Assembly (NCBI GenBank): GCA_018398805.1
Contig: JAGFBZ010000012.1
Location: 372,001-436,000 of the forward strand
Direction: 5' to 3'
Length of the DNA stretch: 64,000 nucleotides
From: Hirundichthys speculiger
Taxonomy: Eukaryota; Chordata; Actinopteri; Beloniformes; Exocoetidae
The translations under genes were made by a program, and so were the position numbers. Below the pieces are notes generated by a model. It was not told where the DNA came from. It made no database searches and was given only the letters and a program-made list of their open reading frames with translations. The stretch's first letter is position 1. Each line of letters begins with the position of its first letter. Of this stretch, positions 44,884-56,448 are shown one piece after another.

Positions 44884-45531
44884 TCAGCTGTAGATCAGTT
44901 CATCCAGAGTGATCATGGGCCTCTTGGCTGCATCTCTGATCAGTCTTCTCCTTGTTCCAGATGAAAGTTTAGAGGGACGGCCAGATTTTGGTAGATCTGC
45001 AGTGGTCTGATACTCTTTCCATTTCAGTCTGATTGCTTGCTCAGAGCTCCTTGAGATGTTTAAAGCTGGGAAATCTTTTTGTATCCACATCCAGCTTTAA
45101 ACTTCTCCACAACAGTATCTGGGACCTGCCTGGTGTGTTCCTTGGTCTTCATGATGCTCTCTGAGCTTCAACCAGAACCCTGAGACTATCACAGAGCAGG
45201 TGCATTTATACGGAGACTTGATTACACACAGGTGGATTGTATTGATCATCATCAGTCATTCAGGACAACATTGGATCATTCAGAGATCCTCACTGAACTT
45301 CTGGAGTCAGTTTACTGCACTGAAAGTAAAGGGGTCCAATAATATTGCACGCCCCACTTTTCAGTTTTTTATTTGTTAAAAAAGTTTAAAATATCCAATA
45401 AATTTTCGTTCCACTTCACGATTGTGTCACACTTGTTGTTTAATTCTTGACAAAAAAATTGAAATTTTATAACGTTATGTTTGGAGCCTGAAATGTGGCA
45501 AAAGGCTGAATACTTCCAGAAGGCTCTGTAA
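44884..45531 (-). mobile_element. Tc1-like transposon, 5' portion with transposase HTH remnant
   Basis: Read on the minus strand, the element starts near 45531 with ACAGAGCCTTCTGGAAGTAT and CTTTTGCCACATTTCAGGCT, a terminus and UTR of a widespread fish Tc1 family. It reaches a frame at 45090-44884 with YQTTADLPKSGRPSKLSSGT and RRRLIRDAAKRP, the second helix-turn-helix of the paired-like DNA-binding domain. The catalytic domain and the other terminus are absent, so it is truncated at 44884. Confidence 0.75.
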
Positions 45532-45589
45532 CTATTATGCAAAATCCAGCAGAGGACAAAACTTGGAAATTAGTTTTTCCACTGATGAG

Positions 45590-46251
45590 GCCAAACCATG
45601 ATGCCTCCGCTGTCATCCTTCACTCTGTCCTTATTATTATTGTGTTAGGTCCACTCTTGTTCACTATGTATGTGAATAATCTGGGTCAAAATATGTCAAA
45701 TGTTACTTTCCATTTCTATGTTGATGACACTGTTTTATACTGCTGTGCAGCATCTCTTGCACTGGCTGTTGAGCACTTGCAAAATGCTTTTGTGGTTGTT
45801 CAGGATAAACTGCATGAGCTGAAACTGATTTTAAATGCAGATAAGACAAAGCTTATGTTATTTAAAAAAAGCTCAAAAAGCTAGGTTACAAAATGTACCT
45901 GTGGTGGTCACTGTTGATGGAAAGAAGATAGAAGTTGTTAACTCGTACAAGTACCTGGGTATCTTAATCGATGACTCTCTAACTTTTAAACCTCATGTGC
46001 TGAACCTGGTGAAGAAACTGAGGCTAAAACTGGGTTTTTATTTTTGGAATAAGCTGTGTTTATCTTTTTATGAATAAAAGCCTCTAATTGCTGTAACATT
46101 TTTACCTGTGTTAGATTATGGTGATCTCTTGTACATGCATGTCTCTGCTCAATGTCTCCATATGGTTGATACAGCCTACCATGTGTCCCTAAGGTTTATT
46201 ACCAATTGTAAAGTACTGACTCATCACTGTGAGTGGTACTCTCAGGTCGGA

Positions 46252-46285
<34 letters not shown>

Positions 46286-46828
46286 AGGTGACCCGTTGGC
46301 TTATACATTGGTATACCTTTATATATAAGGCAATACTTGGTCTCCTTCCAAATTACCTGTGTGTTTACATCACGAAAAAAAAAACAGCGGGCAGTATTCA
46401 CTGAGTTCCCAGGACTTTTTTTATGCTCTCTGACCCAAATGTTTGGACTGAAATTGGGAAAAGAGCTTTTGGGTTTTCAGCACCCTCAACCTGGAACTTG
46501 TTCCAGAACGATTTAAAACTTAAGGAGCTCGTGTCGCTAAATGTTTTTAAATCTAAGATGAAAGACTTGGAAGCAGTTTCTATGGGATGACGCTGTTTTT
46601 AGCTTGATGTTTGTATAAATGACTCCCTGAAACTCTCATCTCGTTTTATAGATAGTTTTATTTCATGCAAATTTTACTGCTTGTAAATTGTTTCCTTGTA
46701 TGTCTTTGTCTGCAACTTTGTGTTTTGCTGCTGTTGCCTGTCTTGGCCAGGTCTCCCTTGAAAAAGAGATTCTTAATCTCAATGGGACTAACCTGGTTAG
46801 ATAAAGATTAAATAAAATAAATAAAAAT
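45590..46828 (+). pseudogene. LINE reverse-transcriptase relic with 3' end (CR1/L2/Rex1-type)
   Basis: Frames in order: VLGPLLFTMYVNNL and the catalytic FHFYVDDTVLY (45645-45740), LNADKTKLMLFKK (45830-45870), then after a frameshift SYKYLGILIDDSLTFKPHV (45940-46000), LDYGDLLYMH (46110) and LLPNYLCVYI (46340). The 3' end has the motif TTGGCCAGGTCTCCCTTG, AATGGGACTAACCTGG and a TAAATAAAA tail at 46745-46828. Frameshifts, a poly-C run and missing upstream domains make it dead. The clade is by resemblance only. Confidence 0.75.
46253..46282. repeat. Poly-C run
   Basis: About 30 consecutive C within the LINE relic; it creates artefactual Pro or Gly runs in ORFs. Confidence 0.9.
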
Positions 46829-46849
46829 TCCACCCATGTCATTCTTCCC

Positions 46850-47170
46850 AAACAATCCAGCTTCTCAGCGTTCGTCCACGCTCGTCCTGCCTGGTCAATG
46901 ACCTCCACATGGTGGACTCATGAACTGAGACGTTTCCAGCTCCAGTGGCATCCTCAAGCCTTCAGCCGGTCCTCCTGGGTTCTTCTTCTTCTTCTGGGTT
47001 GTGTCTTTTGAGTCATCTTCGCTGGACGTCCACTTCTAGGAAGCATAACCTCGGTGTAAAAACCATCTCCATTTAAAGAAGATGTGTTGGACTGATTGAA
47101 GCTTAGACACGTTGAGATGACCTTCCAACCCTGTTCAGTCTTTTTCAGATAGGATAATTTAAAATTAAGT
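46850..47170 (-). pseudogene. Second Tc1-like transposase N-terminal relic
   Basis: The minus strand gives EQGWKVISTCL then VMLPRSGRPAKMTQKTQPR (47140-47000), the linker between the two helix-turn-helix units of Tc1 transposases, then NVSVHESTM (about 46950-46900), matching the VSVHDSTIRR-type block. It differs in sequence from the relic at 44884, so it is a separate family. Stops interrupt it. Confidence 0.6.
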
Positions 47171-47189
47171 TCTTGTAGCCTCATTTAGG

Positions 47190-49140
47190 CAGACATGCAG
47201 GGGAGTAAGAGAACAGAGAGTGTTGCCTGATAGCAGCATCTTTATTCAGTTTGGTTTTATCAACACATTTAATATTTACATCCTTTTCCAGAGGATCAAG
47301 TGTTTGTCTGCGGTTCTTTCGGGCCTCATGCCTTACCCAGCGGGCCAGATCAAAGTGTTTGACCTGGTATTGGTCAGAACAACCCAACCTTTGGCTCAAC
47401 AGCAGGAACCCAGTGTTTGGTTCATCAGAACAACCCAACAGCAGTCGTTTCATTTCAGCGAAACCAAAGAGCGTCCAAACTGGTTTCCTTCTCTGGACTC
47501 GGATTAGTCAAGGGTTATTCATCTTTTCCTCGGCTCTGGGGACGCCTTCACAGTGAATTATAATGCTGTGTGTTATTAGCTTAAGCACACTGTGTTTGTC
47601 TGTTATTAAGACCCGCTTCTTTATTTTACAGACAGTATATATGTTCTGCACAAATTACAGTGTTGGCTTTTCATTCTTTTACATTTACAAACCACAGCGA
47701 CAGCTGTTCGTGTGATACCTTCAATGCCACCGAAAACACTCAATCCGAGCTGTGAAATGACACGTTACACACGTTTAATCTGCCATTACGGAGGAAGATG
47801 AGGTAAAATATTAACACGAACAAAGGAAAATATCTGTCAGTAGACACCATTAGTGATCCAATGAATACATTAAGCAGCAGCGATCAACGTGGACGGAAAG
47901 GCTCTCAGTCATGAATGAAAGGGCAACAGCAGACGGATGATTTACGAGTCGAATCAGCGAGGCCTCCAACCCGCCGCCGCGGCTATGATGGCGTCGCCGG
48001 GTTGTGTAAACAGGAGCGATAAAGAGACGGATGACGAGCACGTAAAAACACGATTTAACCCCTGGCGCAGGTCAAGCATCGGCGCTCGACCCGGCTCCAC
48101 ACCACTCAGGGTTTAATGGAGGAAAACTGCAGGCGGAAGAACCGGGAGGAAAGAAAAAAGAAAAAAAGCAACTGCCGTTGTCCTACTTTTGTCATGGAAA
48201 GCAGATGCTGTAACCGAAGCTCTCCCCACTTTTAATTAAGGTGAGAAATTGAGTGCTAAAAGCAATTTGCAGCTTCAGCCCGTCTAGTCAGAAATAATGC
48301 TGCGTCTGCTGCCCTCCAACTCATTCCTCTCTGTTTCACCTCCTCGTCGCTTCTCTTTACTCCTGGGCGTCGGGAAGCTGCTTGGAAACAGCGCTAAAGA
48401 TATTCAGGGAGCCGTCTCACGTTTTAATTAACTCCCACTTCCATTTCGGAGCAAAAAACAAGTTTCCCCGCCGTCGACACCCACTGACAAACACGATATG
48501 TTTCCCGACTTTGAATGAGAACAACTGAAGTCCCGCCGGGTCACTCCTTTACTTTAAATGTTTGTTAATGTTGCCCCCCGTCCAACCTTGGCTCAATAGC
48601 TTTTATGGTTATTGCACATTGATCATAATAAATGTAGAAAGCAGGAGGGTGCTATCCCTGTGATTGAAAGGTTATGTCTGCAAAAGATCAATGACGGACA
48701 TTGGTATTCTACTGAGGATCTTGGATCCCCAGTTGCGTCCACGAGAAAACCTCTGGACTCGAAGCGCCACAGGAGACGAGACTGAGCGGGATGAAAAAAG
48801 GGGACAGAAGTGTGAGATGTGAAGAGCGCTGGAAGGACATGAAAGTGGATCCGTGAGGAGTTCTGGTTAAAACAAAATAAAGAAAAAGTTCTGAGGGAAA
48901 GGATGAGAGTGTGCAGTCGCGCTCGCGGCTCTGTGAGGTTGCAGGAACATCATACGAATCTTACTGCAAAAAAAATGTTGTGTGAAATGTAAATAACATG
49001 GCTGCACCACATCTGTATTACTCAAAGACCCTTTACAGAGATGCTACTTCGCTGTTGCCAACGGGAATGTGACTGCAAGGCATGGCGAGGCCCTCTTAAA
49101 GACAGCATTTAAATCTGGGCTTTACATGGGTCAAATGGGG
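47190..49140. other. No gene seen in about 1.9 kb
   Basis: Largely unique-looking sequence. No exon, RNA gene or transposon end recognised. 47850-48900 is comparatively CpG-rich. Confidence 0.35.
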
Positions 49141-49151
49141 GATTTTGTCCA

Positions 49152-49573
49152 TAGGGGTGTGGAAAAAAATCGATTTGGCAATATATTGCGATTTTCAGCC
49201 GCCCAATATAATATCGATTTTTCAGCTCCTAATATCGATTTTTTTTAATTTTTTTTTAAATATATATTTTTTTATATTTGTTTAAAATTTAATGTGCAAA
49301 AACACTAATAATAAACAATAAATAGGCTGTTTCGAAGCAAATAGTTTTGACTCTGAATGTCCTTTGTCCTCTGAATGATCAATATCATCTCTACTTTTAA
49401 TTTTGATATTAACTAGGTAGAATATCGCAATATATCGCAATATATCGCAATATATCGTGACATATTGCGATATTAACTAGGTAGAATATCGCGATATCGT
49501 GATGATAGCATATCGCGACCCAAGTATCACGATACATATCGTATTGTGATGTCCTTGCCAATACTCACCCCTA
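49152..49573. mobile_element. hAT-type MITE (TAGGGGTG ends, ATCGATAT-rich)
   Basis: Ends TAGGGGTGTGG and CTCACCCCTA are inverted. TTTGTCCA is exactly duplicated at 49144-49151 and 49574-49581. Internal AATATCG/CGATAT repeats are typical of this MITE type. The same element plus its right flank reappears inside the composite at 60645-61299. Confidence 0.88.
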
Positions 49574-49737
49574 TTTGTCCATAGGATCAACGGTGGGCCC
49601 ACCAGTGGGCCCGCCAGGTACACCCAGTGGGGTGTACCAGGTTTTTAGGTTGGTCCTGGTACCCAGGACCCTTACAGCTTCCACCCCGTCTTCACCCAGG
49701 CCCATTTAGCTCACTTGTACCATTCGGGGAGAAGGGT

Positions 49738-49760
49738 TAGGGTAGTGTTAGGGTTAGGGC
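49738..49760. repeat. Short TTAGGG run
   Basis: AGGGTTAGGGTAGTGTTAGG and GTTAGGGC, a few telomere-like units next to the start of the following hAT relic. The captured copy at 61147-61165 has them too. Confidence 0.8.
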
Positions 49761-50056
49761 AAAGTGATTATTGTTACAAAAAACGAACGAAATAACGAAA
49801 ACTAGAATTGAAAAAACATTTTCGTTAACTGAAATAAAATAAAAATTAGTTTAAAAAAAAAAAAACGATAACTAACTGAATCTGTATTATGTGTTTATAA
49901 AACGAACTGAAATTAACTATAATAATATCAAGAATGTCCTTCGTTTTCGTGTTTGTAATTTTTTTTCTCATAAACATTTGAAATCTATTAACTTCGCTCC
50001 GCCGTACAACAACAACCACAAAAAAAAAAAAAAAAAAAAACACACAATCAGCAGTG

Positions 50057-50272
50057 ATGGCTGCGGCAAAAGTTGGGAGAAAGCGTCTCAGTCCTATTTG
50101 GGATTTCTTTGACTATGACTGTGTTAACGATAAAAATAAGTGCCTTGTTGTAGAAGCAGGTGATACAATGTGTGGAATACTTCTCAAGGGGAAAAAAAAC
50201 CACGAATCTGAAAGTCCATTTGAAAAGCTCGCACAAGAAGGCTAACCAAGACTACTTGGATAAGCTAGCTTA
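50057..50272 (+). pseudogene. BED zinc-finger N-terminus of a hAT transposase (frameshifted)
   Basis: ATG at 50057 opens MAAAKVGRKRLSPIWDFFDY, then NDKNKCLV and AGDTMCG, then after a frameshift near the poly-A at 50200 TNLKVHLKSSHKKA. That order (W-x-F-F, Cys, Cys, L-x-x-H, H) is a BED finger, although the second Cys of the first pair reads Val. The frame reaches a stop just after LDKLA, where the minisatellite starts. No catalytic domain follows. The minus-strand homologue in copy 2 starts at 53695 and is also broken. Confidence 0.65.
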
Positions 50273-50507
50273 ACCTAGCCCCCTGGAAAGAGAAGCTAAC
50301 CAAGACTACCTGGATAAGCTAGCCTAAGCTAGCCCCCTGGAAAGAAGGCTATCTAAGACTACCTGGATAAGCTAGTCTAACCTAGCCCCCTGGAAAGAAG
50401 GCTAACCAAGACTACCTGGATAAGCTAGCCTAACCTAGCCCCCTGGAAAGAGAAGCTAACCAAGTCTAGCTGGATAAGCTAGCCTAAGCTAGCCCCCTGG
50501 AAAGAGA
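50233..50507. repeat. Minisatellite of about 55-57-bp units derived from the BED-finger tail
   Basis: Five units contain GGCTAACCAAGACTACCTGG, AAGCTAGCCTAA and CTAGCCCCCTGGAAAG. The first unit overlaps the last codons of the BED relic. Copy 2 has the same array (about 53253-53520). Confidence 0.9.
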
Positions 50508-50854
50508 AGCTGCAGCTGCAGGCCAGTCAGCGTTGGGAAGGAACGGGAGAAAACAGCAACTATAATGGACTGTTTCCATGGAGACCAGATAGCTGCTGGT
50601 CAGTAAATACGCAGGAACACCACAAGAGAGAAGACGCATTGATAAATATGTTTATTGAGACCAGAAGGTAAACACGACTATGTGATTCGATAGCCTTCAA
50701 AAAGTTCAGTGCTTCACTCGAACCAAAATTACAACCCTAATTTACAAAATAAAACTAACACTGAAACGAATAAAAACTAAACTAAAACTAAGTATTTCAA
50801 AACAAAAACGAATAAAAACTAGCAAAATTTCGGATCGTGCCGCAACTTCTTGGG

Positions 50855-51070
50855 CTAGCTCTCAGTTAGCATTAGCTTGTCCGGGTGGTGACGTTTCAGG
50901 TGGGCTCGCAGGTTGGTGGTATTTCCAGAGTACTTAATGTTTGTGTGACACAGCTTGCAAACCGCCATACTTTTGTCTAAATCCTCGCTTTCCTTTTTCT
51001 TTTTAAACCCGAACTGCTCCCACACATCTGCTTTTAAGCACGCAGGTGCTGGGTTTATACTCGCCGCCAT
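50855..51070 (-). CDS. BED-type zinc finger ORF (hAT transposase N-terminus)
   Basis: A 71-codon ORF: MAASINPAP, then ADVWEQFGFKKKKESEDLD, MAVCKLCHTNIKYSGNTTNL, RAHLKRHHPDK. It has the full BED pattern: aromatic W/F start, C-x2-C (CKLC) and H-x4-H (HLKRHH). BED fingers bind DNA at hAT ends and persist in domesticated ZBED proteins. The ORF stops shortly after the finger where a complete transposase would continue for about 600 residues, so this is a truncated gene with an intact finger. The first half of the ORF is duplicated upstream at 51163-51311. Confidence 0.75.
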   Translation of the reverse strand: MAASINPAPACLKADVWEQFGFKKKKESEDLDKSMAVCKLCHTNIKYSGNTTNLRAHLKRHHPDKLMLTES

Positions 51071-51398
51071 TCTCCTGACTGGCTCAGCTCTAGCTGGAAG
51101 AAAAAGAAGCTTCTGGATAACCTGTTAGAAACGCTTCTAACCTGTTAGAAACGCTCTACAGTGAGTACTTAATGTTTGTGTGACACAGCTTGCAAACCGC
51201 CATACTTTTGTCTAAATCCTCGCTTTCCTTTTTCTTTTTAAACCCGAACTGCTCCCACACATCTGCTTTTAAGCACGCAGGTGCTGGGTTTATACTCGCC
51301 GCCATTCTCCTGACTGGCTCAGCTCTAGCTGGAAGAAAAAGAAGCTTCTGGATAACCTGTTAGAAACGCTCTACAGTGACACTAGCGGCTGGAGGACT
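50929..51398. repeat. 235-bp tandem duplication within the hAT relic
   Basis: GAGTACTTAATGTTTGTGTG occurs at 50928 and again at 51163, and the text stays nearly identical through the ORF start (CGCCGCCATTCTCCTGACTG) and GAAACGCTCTACAGTG. It duplicates the 5' UTR and first half of the BED ORF. Confidence 0.9.
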
Positions 51399-51529
51399 TA
51401 ATGTGTGGGACACGAGGGTTTTGATGGGAGCTTAGAATATTGATACCCGCGGCTGAAATGTCGATACTCTCTGGGGAAATAAAATATCGATATATATCGC
51501 AGAATTGATAAAATTGCCCAGCCCTAGTA

Positions 51530-52405
51530 GAAGGGGAGGTCTTCCATGCCACCGGATCAGGATTCCTTCAGCCAGAAGAGTGGGATCGTCCCCTCTGCAA
51601 TGGCTTTTCCACTAAACACTGATGCCAGGAATTCGTTCATGCTACTTAAGGAGTTAAGTCAGGTACATATAGAGATGTCTGAACACGTCAGCTTCATATG
51701 TTTCCAGTCAAACAAGTCTTGTAGAGGTGGGGGAGTGGTCATTTCAGGTGAGTTCTTCTGCTCCGTTCCTGTTTCATTCTGGGTGAAACAAGAATGTTAC
51801 CAGTTTTCCATCGAACGTTAAAAACGGTCATCTTTCATTTTCTAAGAGGCACCAAACACAAGACCATCATCGTAAAACGGTTGAAGAAGCAAAAGGAATT
51901 ATTGAAGCTGAAGTGATCGCTCTGCCGGAAACACTGAACGACATAAGTGTGTTAATCCATCCAAAACAAGTGCGGTACGGTACGGGTCCTGATGCGTTTG
52001 CAGAGCAGCATCGGGATGGCAGGTTGAACCTGGCGCCGCTGCTAAATGACCCTCGTGCTCAGCAGAACCGCTCATCTGGGAACAATGAATATGTCTCTGC
52101 AAATTTCGACTGTAATTTTCGCCCATTTAGGTTTGGGCGGACATCGCCTCGAGCTTTTAGTCACGCCGTCTAAAAATGGCACTAAGAGGACATGAGAGAC
52201 GGATAATGAGGCTGGAAAATATGAGGAGAAAGGGCAGCGGGTTGGAAAAAAGGGGCTATGAATAGAGGCGGCGTGATGGCGCACTTCATTAGAGAAACAA
52301 ACTGAGGAAGACGGTGAGAGCGTAGAAAGCATGAGCGCTGATGTCACTGGCGTCTCAGCACGGACACATGGACATCCTAAATCGATCCTCTTTACAATAT
52401 ACAGT
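51530..52405. other. No gene seen
   Basis: Two overlapping antisense ORFs at 51899-52173 show no known domain. No transposon ends recognised. Confidence 0.35.
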
Positions 52406-52408
52406 ATG

Positions 52409-52471
<63 letters not shown>

Positions 52472-52482
52472 GTATATATATA
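52405..52482. repeat. TA microsatellite
   Basis: About 80 bp of TATATA with TATG interruptions at both edges; ORFs reading IYIYIY across it are artefacts. Confidence 0.95.
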
Positions 52483-52489
52483 CATCTAT

Positions 52490-52927
52490 TCTATCAGTAT
52501 TTTAAAACCTTGACTAATTTGCGATGCATCCAATGCATGGATCCTTCCTGATGTGAGTCTGAATAGTTCATGTAAAAAGGCTGCAGGTCAGGAGGCTGGA
52601 GCTGCAAACAACATGCAGAGTTGCACAAAGCAGGACGGTATAAAACATCCGAAACTAAAAATGTGACGGTGTTTGCTCACAGAGATGGACAGGGCGTGAG
52701 CAACCAGCAGAGATGAGAACAAAGGGAGACGAACCTGGACTTTCAGATTAAAATAGGAAGTAAACCCGGTAGGAAGAGTACGAGGGAATAAGACTTGTGC
52801 CTTATTCATGCAGGGTTAGTGTTGCCTGGGGAACAGCAGTGATTCAGGAATCACATCTGTGTCTTGTGCTGCATGTTCTGATTGGAAAAGCAAAGCCTGT
52901 GTTTTACTATCATTTAGACATTTAGAC
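52490..52927. other. No gene seen
   Basis: Short unique stretch between a microsatellite and the inverted hAT copy. Confidence 0.35.
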
Positions 52928-53962
52928 ATTTTGCTAGTTTTTATTCGTTTTTGTTTTGAAATACTTAGTTTTAGTTTAGTTTTTATTTGTTTCAGTGTTA
53001 GTTTTATTTTGTAAATTAGGGTTGTAATTTTGGTTGGAGTGAAGCACTGAACTTTTTGAAGGCTATCGAATCACATAGTCGTGTTTACATTCTGGTCTCA
53101 ATAAACATATTTATCGATACGTCTTTCCTCTTGTGGTGTTCCTGCGTATTTACTGACCAGCAGCTATCTGGTCTCCATGGAAACAGTCCATTATAGTTGC
53201 TGTTTTCTCCCGTTCCTTCCCAACGCTGACTGGCCTGCAGCTGTAGCTTCTCTTTCCAGGGGGCTAGCTTAGGCTAGCTTATCCAGGTAGTCTTGGTTAG
53301 CCTTCTTTTCAGGGGACTAGCTTAGGCTAGCTTATCCAGGTAGTCTTGGTTAGCCTTCTTTCCAGGGGGCTAGTTTAGGCTAGCTTATCCAGGTAGTCTT
53401 GGTTAGCCTTCTTTCCAGGGGGGTAGCTTAGGCTAGCTTATCCAGGTAGTCTTGGTTAGCTTCTCTTTCTAGGGGGCTAGCTTAGGCTAGCTTATCCAGC
53501 TAGTCTTGGTTAGCCTTCTTGTTTGAGCTTTTCAAATGGACTTTCAGATTCGTGGGTTTTTTCTCCTTCAGAAGTATTCCACACATTGTATCACCTGCTT
53601 CTACAACAAGGCACTTATTTTTATCGTTAACAGTCGTAGTCAAAGAAATCCCAAATAGGACTGAGCTGCTTTCTCCCAACTTTTGCCGCAGTCATCACTG
53701 CTGATCACTTTTTTTTTTTTTTGCGGTTGTTGTTGTACGGCGGAGCGAAGTTAATAGATTTCAAACATTTATGAGAAAAAAATTACAAACACGAAAACGA
53801 AGGACGTTCTTGATATTATTATAGTTAATTTTAGTTCGTTTTATAAACACATAATACAGTTTCAGTTAGTTATCGTTTTTTTTAAAAACTCTAATTTTTA
53901 TTTCATTTCAGTTAACGAAAATGTTTTTTCAATTCTAGTTTTGGTTAACGATAACAACCTTG
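52928..53962 (-). mobile_element. hAT-type element with BED finger relic, copy 2 (inverted)
   Basis: Reverse complement of 49760-50829 almost throughout, including the five-unit minisatellite (53253-53520) and the BED relic (start codon at 53695 on the minus strand). It ends CAACCTTG at 53955-53962. Small indels differ between the copies, so they diverged independently; no matching target duplication was found. Confidence 0.75.
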
Positions 53963-54483
53963 CTTGATACTGACCAGTTTCTTGAGTTTTTGTGTCCACC
54001 ACTGGTGCCGTAGTTATGCTGGGAACAAAGACGAACAGGCAGCCATTGGTCCTGGTCTGGGTTGGGCGTGGCACGCTGGTTTCTCTCTTGACCTTGTCTT
54101 CCATCAGCTTTTATTTCCTGTTTTACTTTGAAGGTCTGTCTCGTCTTTGGTGTTCACCCTCTGTACCCTCTGTTCCTCTCTGCGGGATGATCCTAATTTA
54201 GTTTTGGTACATTGGCATTATCAAAAGACATTTTGTTGGACTGCATTTTTGGGTCGTCCCTAGAAAGTCATGCCACTGTTCCCATGGGACAAGTGTTACT
54301 GGGGACCTGCAGGAACTCAGAAACTCCACCCTGACATCTCAGCGCATTCAGATGGAACAAGCCGAGTCTGTGTTTTACTGTAATTCCCAGACGTTAAAGG
54401 TCTGAAGGTGAGGTCAAGGCGTTGAGTTTTGTTAAACAATGAACCTATAAGCAGCCAGAACTTTGAAACATGAATCCTCGGCT
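53963..54483. other. No gene seen
   Basis: Unique-looking; ORFs lack motifs. Confidence 0.35.
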
Positions 54484-54489
54484 CGTTTG

Positions 54490-55300
54490 TATGGAGCCCC
54501 ATTTGGGTCATAATTTAATGAATAAATGAGTCCATTATTATGAAATACATGTGTTTATTATTATGAAATATGTATCCAATATTATGAAGTATTTCCCAAT
54601 ATTATGAAAAAATGTAATTATTATGACATGTATTTTTATTATTATTTAATCTTGGTTTAATGCTTAATAGTTTTTTCAGAATAGCTTTTTTTTATCTAAG
54701 AATGAGTTTTTACATAATGGCTTCCTTTTTCATAAGAATGAGTTTTTACATAATAATGACATTTTGCCAGTGGGCGGGACCAGTGGTTGACCTGCACGCT
54801 CATTGGCTGATCCTTCTCCATTCTACGCTCTGACATCGACTAGTTTTGGCCGTGAGGTCCCGTTAGCAGCGGGCCGTGGCGTCATCAAGGTGCACTCCTA
54901 GTCCGATTGTAGCTATGGCAGCTTGGACCGAGCTACGGGAAACCTTGACCAGGTTAGCAGACAATATCAAAAATGATAATTTATCAGGTGATACTATTTT
55001 GACCTGATTTGACGAGGTTTTCGAAATTGCATCTCTCGCCCACTATCGATATCCACTGTTCTGTTGCTTATGCCTGAATGAAAGAGCAGCCAATCACATA
55101 AATGGCTCCGCCCTCTCTGCTGTGATTGACACACAAATCATTCTTCTGAAAAACAAAGCCATTATTATGTAAAAGCTCATTCTTATGAAAAACGAAACCA
55201 TTATCATAATAATGGGAAATATTTCATAATAATAAACGCCTGTATTTCATAATAAAAAACTCATTTATTAATTGAATTATGACGCAAACGGGGCTCCATA
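54490..55300. mobile_element. Long-TIR DNA element, copy B
   Basis: 811-bp relative of copy A (3791-5345) without nested insertions. Left end TATGGAGCCCCATTTGGG, right end reversed TATGGAGCCCCGTTTGCG. Flanks CGTTTG (54484-54489) and CATTTG (55301-55306) repeat the 6-bp near-duplication seen at copy A. Shared interior text includes GGGACCAGTGGTTGACCTGC and AAGAGCAGCCAATCACAT; the central part differs from copy A. Confidence 0.82.
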
Positions 55301-55306
55301 CATTTG

Positions 55307-56446
55307 TGCACACTTCTGGGGAAATATTGAACTGGCGAACAGAAAGGTGACTGTGACTGAAACTGCATGAATTCAAAAACAGCGAAGACGTCCATAAGTC
55401 AGTTATCTTTAGAACTCTTTCCCAAAGAGAGAAACCTGGTAAATGTTAGTGATGGAGAGAGGTGCAGAGGTAGACGGAGAGGTGAGAAAAATGAACTGGG
55501 AAAACACTTTCACTTTCAAAGCAGAAGCGGCGTGAAGAGAAGTGATAGAGTACGTGTAAAAACCCAACCTGTGTTAGCGGAGGTGTCGGAGCGAAGACGA
55601 ACGGCACGAGAAGAAACAAGTCTGAGGAAGCCTGTTAAAAAAAAAAAATAGCAACAGTCAAGAACTGTTTCATCAGTTTCCAACATTTCTGCCTCTTTTT
55701 GTTTCCTTATACATGCTCCGCGTGAATCAAACGAGCCGTTTCTGTCACCGTCAGACTAGTTCATGCCTGCACCTGTCAGCCTGACCACGTTTTCTCGTTC
55801 TTATCTTTACTCCATCACTCCAAACAAGTTTTCCTGTGTGTGTTTTCCCTTCTCCGAGCAGGGATTACAATGTTTTTCTTGAGTTTTGTTGGCATTCCCA
55901 ACACAATTACTCCAGGAAAATTGTGAAAATACCACAATCAGGGACCATGTGAGGTCACTGTAATTTGCCCCAGGTCCGTTGAGCAGCTCCGGTCCTGCAT
56001 CAGACCAGACCGAGACCACCTTCCTCTCACCTGGGGCCCATCGCTGGAGACTGTCATCTCTGCATTTGTGCTGTCATATGTGGACAGTATCTCTCAGACC
56101 AATAAGCCCATCCCGAATGGGCCTGTTGGGATTGAATTTCAGCAGGGTTTATCTCAGTGCAGATGTATGTGTGTTTCTACGGCCTGATGACCTGTTGGGT
56201 GTTGTACGACGGCCACGGCGGCCACGGCCGTCGTAGCCCTTCTTCTTGGCCGTGATGTCCTTCCGAAAATTGGTTGCTTAACGGCCACTGTGGCCTTGGT
56301 GCCCTGCTCTCTCCTCTTCCTTCGGCTATCATCAAGTTTGCGCTGTAGTGCCCATCGGTAGGCCTACCTGTATTAAAGCTAAACAATCGGAGCGGAGGTG
56401 TGTCCTACTGCGGGATCCATCCAGAACTCTACGGCTGCACAGCATC
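55307..56446. other. No gene seen
   Basis: The ORF at 55367-55651 is Arg/Lys/Glu-rich without a known domain. A strong GC palindrome lies at 56205-56235. Confidence 0.35.
56205..56235. repeat. GC-rich hairpin-forming palindrome
   Basis: TACGACGGCC pairs with GGCCGTCGTA across an 11-nt GGC/CCA-rich loop. Similar GGCC-rich text recurs near 56245-56310 and 58098-58165, so it may belong to a decayed GGCC-rich repeat. Confidence 0.6.
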
Positions 56447-56448
56447 TA

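Larger units (their letters stand above)
49760..50829 (+). mobile_element. hAT-type element with BED finger relic, copy 1 (plus)
   Basis: It is homologous in inverted orientation to 52928-53962. It begins CAAAGTGATTATTGTTAC (consensus near CAAGGTTATTATTGTTAAC) with AACGAAAACTAG subterminal text and ends AAAAACTAGCAAAAT. It contains a BED zinc-finger relic (50057-50272) and a minisatellite (50233-50507). No target duplication resolved. Confidence 0.72.
50830..51526 (-). mobile_element. Second hAT relic (Ac/ZBED1-like) 5' end
   Basis: On the minus strand, the terminus TAGGGCTGGGCAATTTTATC (near 51526) with ATATCGATATTT text leads into a BED-finger ORF at 51070-50855. The rest of the element is missing; the previous hAT copy abuts it at 50830. 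A 235-bp tandem duplication lies inside. Confidence 0.65.

Noticed and set aside
52072..52513. ORFs reading IYIYIY on both strands
   Set aside because: Translation of a TA microsatellite.
49760..53962. Interpretation of the inverted hAT copies as one giant foldback element
   Set aside because: Different interior sequences, no shared target duplication at the outer ends, and another hAT relic between them favour two independent insertions.
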